This document shows positions 57,951 to 64,000 of a stretch of 64,000 nucleotides of DNA, piece by piece. Under the pieces are notes generated by a model. That model saw nothing but the letters and a program-made list of their open reading frames with translations, was not told where the DNA came from and made no database searches. The stretch's first letter is position 1, and every line of letters starts with the position of its first letter. The translations under genes and the position numbers were made by a program. Origin of the DNA: Sinobacterium norvegicum (GTDB lineage: Bacteria > Pseudomonadota > Gammaproteobacteria > Pseudomonadales > Sinobacteriaceae); contig NZ_CAKLPX010000001.1 of assembly GCF_923077115.1 (NCBI RefSeq), positions 992,001 to 1,056,000 on the forward strand, in the 5' to 3' direction.

Positions 57951-58832
57951 ATGGAAATGCCAAGTTTTTGGAGTGGATGGATAAGCATTCTCACCATTAT
58001 CACTATCGTCCTAATTTCAGTTATTCTTTATCTTTGTAATAAAGATGACCCTGAAACCCTGGGCAAGCCGACAAGCCACAGCTATGACGGCATTCAAGAA
58101 TATGACAACCCGCTGCCAAGCTGGTGGGTGGTGATGTATGTTGCCACCATCATTTTTGCCATCGGCTATCTTATCGCCTACCCCGGTCTCGGTAACTGGA
58201 AAGGTGTATTAGGCTGGACTCAGGTTGGCCAGTACGAAAACGAAGTGGCCAAGGCTGAAGAGAAATACGGCCCTATTTACGCCCGCTTCGCCGAGATGTC
58301 TGTCGAAGAAGTAGCCAAGGATCCTGAAGCCAATCGCATGGGTCAGCGCTTATTTGCCGACAACTGTGCTCTTTGCCATGGTGGTGATGCCCGCGGTAAC
58401 CACGGCTTCCCTAACCTCACCGACGGTGTATGGCTATACGGTGGCTCACCGGATGAGATCAAGACCACACTGACCAACGGTCGCCAGGGCGCTATGCCAG
58501 CATGGGGACAACTCGGAGACGAGGGTATCGATCAGGTTACCCAATATGTAATGAGCCTAAATGGTCGCGATGTTAACGGCGATAAAGCCGCTGCCGGCGC
58601 CGACCTCTTTCAGGCCAATTGTGCGCTTTGTCACACTGCTGAAGGCACCGGTAACAAGCTCTTTGGGGCACCGAACCTGACCGACAACATCTGGTTGTAT
58701 GGCGGCAGCGAAGCTCAGATTAAACAGACGCTACGCTATGGCCGTAACGGCCACATGCCCGCTCAAAAAGACCTGTTGAACGAAGACAAGATCCACCTTC
58801 TATCCGGTTATGTCTACAGTTTGTCGATGTAA
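57951..58832 (+). CDS. ccoP: cbb3 oxidase subunit III (di-heme cytochrome c)
   Basis: 293 residues. Two N-terminal helices (10-30, 60-80, with NPLPSWWVVMYVATIIFAI), then two cytochrome c domains with CALCHGGDARGNH and CALCHTAEGTGNK. Entry point for electrons from soluble cytochromes. Ends the ccoNOQP operon. Confidence 0.98.
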   Translation: MEMPSFWSGWISILTIITIVLISVILYLCNKDDPETLGKPTSHSYDGIQEYDNPLPSWWVVMYVATIIFAIGYLIAYPGLGNWKGVLGWTQVGQYENEVAKAEEKYGPIYARFAEMSVEEVAKDPEANRMGQRLFADNCALCHGGDARGNHGFPNLTDGVWLYGGSPDEIKTTLTNGRQGAMPAWGQLGDEGIDQVTQYVMSLNGRDVNGDKAAAGADLFQANCALCHTAEGTGNKLFGAPNLTDNIWLYGGSEAQIKQTLRYGRNGHMPAQKDLLNEDKIHLLSGYVYSLSM

Positions 58833-58851
58833 AACACTGGTCAGCTAAGAC

Positions 58852-58885
58852 AAAAAAAAACCCTGCAATCGCAGGGTTTTTTTTT
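58852..58885 (+). terminator. terminator of ccoNOQP
   Basis: CCCTGC AATC GCAGGG flanked by nine A and nine T; symmetric. It lies 20 bases past the ccoP stop. Confidence 0.93.
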
Positions 58886-58969
58886 GTTTCTTAAGGTTAC
58901 AGCATGGTAAACTTTAGCCAAATTGAGCTGTCGAACATCTACCTGTATTGGTAATAAAAGGTATTGTCT

Positions 58970-60400
58970 ATGTCCAAGCCAGAGAAAATATCTGCAATCG
59001 AAGTTGACCCTGCAGATATCGACCCCTTTGAGACCTATAATCGCGGGGAAAAAATCTATACTCGCGCCATTGAGGGCTTCTTTCAAAAACTCCGCGTCTA
59101 TACCGGCTGGCCGCTGTTGATTGCCTTCTTCTTTATCCCTTGGATGAACTGGGATGGCCGCCAAGCCGTATTGTTTGACCTGCCCGCCCGCCAGTTTCAC
59201 GTACTCGGCATTACCTTTTGGCCGCAGGATTTCTTCATGTTGGGCTGGCTGCTCATCATTGCCGCCTTCGTCTTATTTGCCGTCACCGTCTTTGCCGGCC
59301 GGGTCTGGTGTGGTTACACCTGTCCGCAGACTGTCTGGACCTCTATTTTCATGTGGGTTGAAGAGCTGACAGAGGGTTCTCGCAATCAGCGTATCAAGCT
59401 CGACAAACAACAATGGAGTGCCAACAAGCTAGCCCGAAAAACTGCCAAGCACGGTCTTTGGCTTGGCTTTGCCTTTATTACCGGCGTCACCTTTGTCGGC
59501 TATTTCACCGAGGTTAAACAGCTCATACCAGACACCTTTCTCGGCACTGCCGATTTATGGAGTTACGCTTGGGTATTATTTTTCACCTTGGCTACTTATA
59601 TAAATGCCGGCTGGCTGCGCGAAATGGTTTGCCTGCACATGTGCCCCTATGCCCGTTTCCAAGCCGTCATGTTCGACTCCGACACACTGGTTGTCAGCTA
59701 CGATGAAAAACGGGGCGAGCCTCGCGGCGCCAGAAAACGGACTAAAACCGCTCAGCCATTAGTCGATGGGGAAAAAGAACGGGGCGATTGTGTCGACTGC
59801 AAACTGTGTGTTCAAGTCTGTCCCACCGGTATCGATATCCGTCACGGCCTGCAATATCAATGCATCACCTGTGCCCTGTGTATTGACGCCTGTGACTCCA
59901 TTATGGACAAGATGAATTACCAGCGCGGACTGATTAGCTATACCACGGAAAACTCTCTAAATGGTAAGAAAACGAAGCTTGTACGGCCTCGTCTAATTGC
60001 TTACGCTGCCGCCATTGCTATTATGGTTTCCGTGTTTGCCGTCACCTTGATTACCCGTGTCCCTCTTAATATTGATGTCGAACGCGACCGTTCTCGACTG
60101 TATTTCCAAACCAATGAAGGAATGATCGAGAACAGCTACACCATCAAAGTGATGAATATGAGCCAGCAAGATGGCCGCTATACGGTTTCAGTTGCCGGTA
60201 TTAACAATATCAAATACATTGGCGAAAACACGGTCTCGGTTGCCAGCGGCGAGGTTTACTCGATTCCCGTTCGCCTTGAAATCGACCCGAAAGAATTGAC
60301 CGAACAGAGTATGGATATCACCTTTACCGTGGTTGACGACGCCGAACAAACAGTAAGCAAAGACAAAGAGAGCCGCTTTACCGGCCCTCAGTGGAGATAA
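58970..60400 (+). CDS. ccoG: cbb3 oxidase accessory protein CcoG
   Basis: 476-residue membrane ferredoxin-like protein, needed for copper reduction during cbb3 assembly. About five helices, with GYTCPQTVWTSIFMWVEE in the loop. Two [4Fe-4S] motifs, CVDCKLCVQVCPTGIDI and CITCALCIDACDSIMDKM, then a C-terminal periplasmic Ig-like domain. The ATG at 58970 has AAAAGG 8 bases ahead; a TTG two codons earlier is less likely. Confidence 0.97.
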   Translation: MSKPEKISAIEVDPADIDPFETYNRGEKIYTRAIEGFFQKLRVYTGWPLLIAFFFIPWMNWDGRQAVLFDLPARQFHVLGITFWPQDFFMLGWLLIIAAFVLFAVTVFAGRVWCGYTCPQTVWTSIFMWVEELTEGSRNQRIKLDKQQWSANKLARKTAKHGLWLGFAFITGVTFVGYFTEVKQLIPDTFLGTADLWSYAWVLFFTLATYINAGWLREMVCLHMCPYARFQAVMFDSDTLVVSYDEKRGEPRGARKRTKTAQPLVDGEKERGDCVDCKLCVQVCPTGIDIRHGLQYQCITCALCIDACDSIMDKMNYQRGLISYTTENSLNGKKTKLVRPRLIAYAAAIAIMVSVFAVTLITRVPLNIDVERDRSRLYFQTNEGMIENSYTIKVMNMSQQDGRYTVSVAGINNIKYIGENTVSVASGEVYSIPVRLEIDPKELTEQSMDITFTVVDDAEQTVSKDKESRFTGPQWR

Positions 60401-60402
60401 GC

Positions 60403-60924
60403 ATGGCCGTTTTACGCAAACATGAAGATACCGTGGCTTGGTACAAACAGTTCTGGCCCTGGTTTATTATCGCTCTGCCTGCGACTGCCGTTATCGCCAG
60501 CAGCCACCTGGTCTATACCGCCGTTATTAATAAGCCTGAAATGGTAAGAACCAATTACTACAAAGAAGGCTTGGCAATCAACGAAGAGATCACCACCGAA
60601 AAACTCGCCGACGTACTCGATATTAATGCCGATTTATTAGTCATCGACAATAGCATCGAGGTCCGCCTCAAGGGGCGGCTGGCGACACCGCCGGCCAACA
60701 TCACCCTTGTTTTTCAACACCCAATTGAAGTGTCTAGAGATATTACCGTCATCGCCACCCGAGGGGGCGACAATGTCTACCGCACCACCACCGCCATTGA
60801 CCCATTCCGCTGGTATGTCTCAATTGAAGGCATCGATCAAAACAGCATGGCGATGTGGTTAATCAAGGGAGAGATTGATCTCAGCAAAGAAAACTCTGCA
60901 ACCCTGATAGACCGGTCACTCTAA
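60403..60924 (+). CDS. ccoH: cbb3 oxidase assembly protein CcoH (FixH)
   Basis: 173 residues, one N-terminal membrane helix (about 15-40) preceded by WYKQFWPWFI, then a periplasmic domain with NYYKEGLAINEEI and DPFRWYVSIEG. GGAG lies 6 bases before the ATG. Assembly factor that stays associated with the oxidase. Confidence 0.93.
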   Translation: MAVLRKHEDTVAWYKQFWPWFIIALPATAVIASSHLVYTAVINKPEMVRTNYYKEGLAINEEITTEKLADVLDINADLLVIDNSIEVRLKGRLATPPANITLVFQHPIEVSRDITVIATRGGDNVYRTTTAIDPFRWYVSIEGIDQNSMAMWLIKGEIDLSKENSATLIDRSL

Positions 60925-60928
60925 GCTG

Positions 60929-63379
60929 TTGTCTCACACCACAACCGCCACCACTGCTGGCCACGGTGATTGCTTTCACTGTGGCCTCCCCGTTCCTAAA
61001 AACAGTCGATTTAAACTGCCTATCGATGAGCAGATTCAACGATTTTGCTGCCCGGGCTGCCAGGCGGTGGCCGCCACTATTATCGATAACGGGCTCGGCG
61101 ATTATTACCAACATCGCGATAGCTACGCTGAGGTCGCTAACAGTGGCGAGGGCAATAGTTATACGTTGTTCGATCAGCCCGAATTTCAGCAGGGCTTTGT
61201 CGTTCCCCATGTCGACCAGTCAGCCTTACTCTCCGCCCGTATCAGCATCGGCGGCATCAGCTGTGCCGCCTGTGTTTGGTTAATCGAACAGCAACTGAAC
61301 AGTTTGCAGGGTGTTAACAAGGCCATCGTCAACCTTAGCCAGCATCGGTTGATCATCGACTTTAACCCCGACACGATTGCGCTGAGCGTTATCTTCCAAA
61401 AAATAGCCGCCATTGGTTACCATCCTGCGCCCTTTAGCGACGACGGCGAAGAGCAGATGCTAAAGCAGGAAAACAATACCGCATTGCGCCGATTAGGGAT
61501 TGCGGGGATTGGTATGATGCAGGTGGGTATGTACGCCATTGCCCTGCACGCAGGCAGTTTACAAGGCATCAGCCTCGAGCAACGAGATTTTCTGCGCCTT
61601 GTCAGCGCCATTGTTGCCACTGTCGTGGTCTTTATCGCGGCCAAACCTTTTTTCACCAATGCCTGGCGTTCAATTAAAGGACGCCATCTCAGCATGGACG
61701 TCCCCGTTGCCCTGGCGATTGGCCTGGCCTACGTGGCCAGCTGCTGGGCCACATACCAAGGCACCGGCGAGGTTTATTTCGACTCGGTGTCCATGTTCAC
61801 CTTCTTTCTGCTGTTAGGCCGCTACCTGGAGATGCGCGCCCGCCACTTTAACCGTCGCAGCGTCAAAGGGGTGCAGTCTTCGATGCCCGGCTTTGCCTGG
61901 CTTGTTGACGACCAGGGCGAGAGCCAACAGATAGCCATCGCACAGTTAGAAGTCGGCCAAACGATTTTGGTCAAACCCGGCGAACAAATCCCCGCCGATG
62001 GCATCATTACCCAAGGTGCCAGCGCTGTCGATGAGTCTGCTTTTAGCGGTGAATACCTGCCCATAGACAAGACGGCGGGTGACCGAGTGATCGCCGGCAG
62101 CATGAATACCGACAACAATCTGACCATTGCCGTAGAGGCCATCGGTGACGCCTCACAGCTGGCGACAATTAATCGATTACTCGACCAGGCGCAACAACAA
62201 AAACCAGCCATCGGCAAGCTGGCGGATAAGCTATCGAGCATGTTTGTACTGCAGGTATTAATCATCAGTGCAGCAGTCTATCTGTTTTGGCTCTCATACT
62301 CCCCAGATGACGCGCTCTGGGTCGCCCTATCCGTCCTTGTCGTCAGCTGCCCCTGCGCACTCTCCCTGGCAACACCAACGTCGATTACCGCCGCCACTGC
62401 CAGCCTACGCGAACGCGGCGTATTGATCAGCCGCTCCCATGTGTTAGAGAGCCTTAACAACAGCGACTTGGTTATCTTCGATAAAACAGGCACTCTCACC
62501 AGCGGGCGACTTGAACGCATAACCACCTATGCACCGCAGGGCGAACAACAGGCGCTGGCCATCGCCGCGGCAATTGAATTCCATTCAAACCATCCTATCG
62601 CTTTTGCGTTTCAGGATATTGCTTTCACCTGCAAGGCCAGCGACGTTATCATCACCCCAGCCAAGGGGCTGCAGGCGACGATTGAGAACACGGTATATCG
62701 TATCGGCACCGTGGATTTTGTCGAACAATTCTGCCTCGATAAACACGCCCTGGAACAGGCGATTGAACAGCAGCAAGATGATACTGATAGCCAGTTTATT
62801 TTCCTGGCCAGCGAGCAACAGTTCATGGGGGTCTTCACCCTCAATGATTATCTGCGCCCCGAGGCCATCGACGCCGTAAGTCAGCTGCAGAGTCTCGGTA
62901 AAGAGGTGATTATTCTCTCCGGAGATCCCTCTAATGCTGTACACAGCATTGCTCAACAACTGTCGATCAAACTTGCCATTGGAGCCGCCAACCCCGCCGA
63001 CAAACTCGCCTATATTGAGCAGCAACAGACAGCGGGGCGACATGTCATTATGGTCGGTGATGGTATTAACGATGTACCGGTACTGGCCGCTGCCGATGTC
63101 TCTATTGCCATGACACAGGCTGCAGATCTTGCCCGTACCAACGCCGATTGTATGCTGCTCAACAACAGACTCGACATGGTGCCCGCGTTACTTGACACCG
63201 CCGCAGAAACCAAGCGTATTATTCGTCAAAACTTTGCCTGGTCTTTGGGGTACAATGTGCTCACGGTGCCCATTGCCGCCGCCGGCTTGATCCCGCCTTA
63301 TATCGCCGCCATCGGCATGTCGCTGAGCTCGCTGATTGTTGTCTGCAACGCGCTGCGTCTCTTAAAAACCAAACGTTAA
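60929..63379 (+). CDS. ccoI: copper-translocating P-type ATPase CcoI (FixI)
   Basis: 816 residues. An N-terminal Cys domain (CFHCGLPVP ... FCCPGCQAV) precedes a heavy-metal-binding domain GGISCAACVWLIEQQL. Then come eight membrane helices with SCPCALSLATP, phosphorylation site DKTGTLTSG and hinge MVGDGINDVPVLAAADV. Supplies copper for the CcoN CuB centre. The start must be the TTG at 60929: the frame is closed by a TAG at 60908 and no ATG or GTG precedes the Cys domain. No clear ribosome site. Confidence 0.96.
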   Translation: MSHTTTATTAGHGDCFHCGLPVPKNSRFKLPIDEQIQRFCCPGCQAVAATIIDNGLGDYYQHRDSYAEVANSGEGNSYTLFDQPEFQQGFVVPHVDQSALLSARISIGGISCAACVWLIEQQLNSLQGVNKAIVNLSQHRLIIDFNPDTIALSVIFQKIAAIGYHPAPFSDDGEEQMLKQENNTALRRLGIAGIGMMQVGMYAIALHAGSLQGISLEQRDFLRLVSAIVATVVVFIAAKPFFTNAWRSIKGRHLSMDVPVALAIGLAYVASCWATYQGTGEVYFDSVSMFTFFLLLGRYLEMRARHFNRRSVKGVQSSMPGFAWLVDDQGESQQIAIAQLEVGQTILVKPGEQIPADGIITQGASAVDESAFSGEYLPIDKTAGDRVIAGSMNTDNNLTIAVEAIGDASQLATINRLLDQAQQQKPAIGKLADKLSSMFVLQVLIISAAVYLFWLSYSPDDALWVALSVLVVSCPCALSLATPTSITAATASLRERGVLISRSHVLESLNNSDLVIFDKTGTLTSGRLERITTYAPQGEQQALAIAAAIEFHSNHPIAFAFQDIAFTCKASDVIITPAKGLQATIENTVYRIGTVDFVEQFCLDKHALEQAIEQQQDDTDSQFIFLASEQQFMGVFTLNDYLRPEAIDAVSQLQSLGKEVIILSGDPSNAVHSIAQQLSIKLAIGAANPADKLAYIEQQQTAGRHVIMVGDGINDVPVLAAADVSIAMTQAADLARTNADCMLLNNRLDMVPALLDTAAETKRIIRQNFAWSLGYNVLTVPIAAAGLIPPYIAAIGMSLSSLIVVCNALRLLKTKR

Positions 63380-63396
63380 CTTTTACAGGTTGCTGT

Positions 63397-63600
63397 ATGG
63401 AAAGTATTTATATTCTGATTCCCGTCGCCCTTGGCTTTGCCGGCGTCGGTACCTGGGCTTTTTTCTGGGCCGTCGACAGCGATCAATATGAGGACTTGGA
63501 TCGCGAGGGCCAGCGCATCCTTTTCGATGACAACAAGAAAGATCAAAAAAATCCACCAAAGACGAGTCAGCAAAACGATAATGACGGAACACCGCAATGA
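63397..63600 (+). CDS. ccoS: cbb3 oxidase assembly protein CcoS
   Basis: 67 residues: MESIYILIPVALGFAGVGTW, one helix, then FFWAVDSDQYEDLDREGQRILFDD, the CcoS signature. Needed for inserting heme and copper into CcoN. Overlaps the next gene by 4 bases (ATGA). Confidence 0.95.
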   Translation: MESIYILIPVALGFAGVGTWAFFWAVDSDQYEDLDREGQRILFDDNKKDQKNPPKTSQQNDNDGTPQ

Positions 63601-64000
63601 ACCCTGAAACAATTGGTACATTATCGGCACTTGCCCTCGGACTCTTTGGCAGCAGCCACTGCATCGGCATGTGTGGAGGCATCAGCGGCGCCTTTGGGCT
63701 CGCCAACCCCGCTCAACAGGTCAACAAGAATTTGGCTCTGGCGGTCTCTTTCAACTTGGGCAGGATACTGAGCTATGCCTTAATCGGCTTTATCTTCGGC
63801 CTGTTTGGCGCCCTTGCCAGTGATCAGTTCACCGCCATCAGCAATATTATGCGCATAGTTGCCGCCGCACTGTTGGTTCTCATGGGGCTTTATGTGGCCG
63901 GCATCAACAGTACGGTGACCGTTGTTGAGAAGCTCGGTAAAGGCGTCTGGCGCCGCCTACAACCGCTGACACGCCGGTTTATACCCGTGACCAGTAACAC
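63597..64000 (+). CDS. TauE/SafE (cytochrome biogenesis-like) membrane protein, 3' end outside window
   Basis: 134 codons visible, open to the window end. Starts MNPETIGTLSALALGLFGSS, then SHCIGMCGGISGAFGLA, the Cys/His motif of the DsbD-like/SafE family often found after ccoS, followed by two further hydrophobic helices. Likely part of cbb3 maturation or copper handling. ATGA overlap with ccoS. Confidence 0.9.
   Translation, partial: MNPETIGTLSALALGLFGSSHCIGMCGGISGAFGLANPAQQVNKNLALAVSFNLGRILSYALIGFIFGLFGALASDQFTAISNIMRIVAAALLVLMGLYVAGINSTVTVVEKLGKGVWRRLQPLTRRFIPVTSN

Noticed and set aside
58923-58936. Second FNR-like box before ccoG (TTGAGCTGTCGAAC)
   Set aside because: The right half (CGAAC) departs too far from ATCAA.

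Overview
The window looks like a chromosome segment of a free-living, probably marine, aerobic Gammaproteobacterium related to the Pseudomonas/Cellvibrionales side of the class. This rests on gene order: ffh-rpsP-rimM-trmD-rplS, xerD-dsbC-hom-thrC, pepA-holC-hypothetical-valS and ccoNOQP-ccoGHIS. A prfB with a programmed frameshift and ANR/FNR-type control of a cbb3 oxidase agree with it. I cannot name the genus from sequence alone. There is no rRNA, CRISPR array, prophage or intact transposase gene; one tRNA (Leu-CAA) is present.

Layout. 0-2.3 kb: two adjacent acyl-CoA dehydrogenases, the first cut by the window edge. 2.4-5.0 kb: a large secreted lipoprotein joining a parallel beta-helix to a di-heme cytochrome. 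5.2-9.4 kb (minus strand): rubredoxin, an orphan gspN, pdxH coupled to an alpha/beta hydrolase that lacks its nucleophile, and lysS. 9.5-18.1 kb (minus): prfB (+1 frameshift), recJ, an SRPBCC protein, thrC, hom, dsbC, xerD. 18.2-21.8 kb (minus): rplS, trmD, rimM, rpsP, ffh. 22-24.3 kb (plus): a YpjD/CcsA-like membrane protein and a CorC/HlyC-type CBS transporter. 24.4-28.1 kb (minus): DUF1289, gamma-carbonic anhydrase-like, NIF3-like, tgt and queA (queuosine pathway).

28.3-32.8 kb is the only clearly accessory stretch. It starts at the tRNA-Leu and carries palindromic repeats. Two perfect 27-bp inverted repeats (28693-28719 and 30964-30990) each cut off the 3' part of a gene: a BCCT transporter and a duplicate of the small gene at 32328. 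SRPBCC, DUF1254/1214 and methyltransferase genes lie in or beside it.

32.8-38 kb (minus): bolA, a fatty-acid beta-oxidation pair (multifunctional FadJ-like enzyme plus thiolase) and an AraC-type regulator. 38.3-42.7 kb: a repeat-bearing acidic hypothetical protein, an overlapping OmpR-type two-component system with an 11-bp inverted repeat upstream, a secreted hypothetical protein and an RDD protein. 42.7-50.8 kb: lptG/lptF diverging from pepA-holC-hypothetical-valS. 50.8-55.3 kb: two cold-shock-domain proteins (one membrane-anchored), slyX, a class C beta-lactamase-type hydrolase coupled to a D-2-hydroxyacid dehydrogenase, DUF523 and a SUI1/YciH protein. 55.5-64 kb: the cbb3 oxidase operon ccoNOQP with an ANR/FNR box and a matching -10, then its assembly genes ccoGHIS and a TauE/SafE-family gene cut by the window end.

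Most of the window is core machinery. The least ordinary items are the beta-helix/cytochrome fusion, the repeat-bounded island with two truncated genes, the nucleophile-less hydrolase, the Cys-bearing N-terminal extension on Tgt, and several uncharacterised inverted repeats in regulatory regions.
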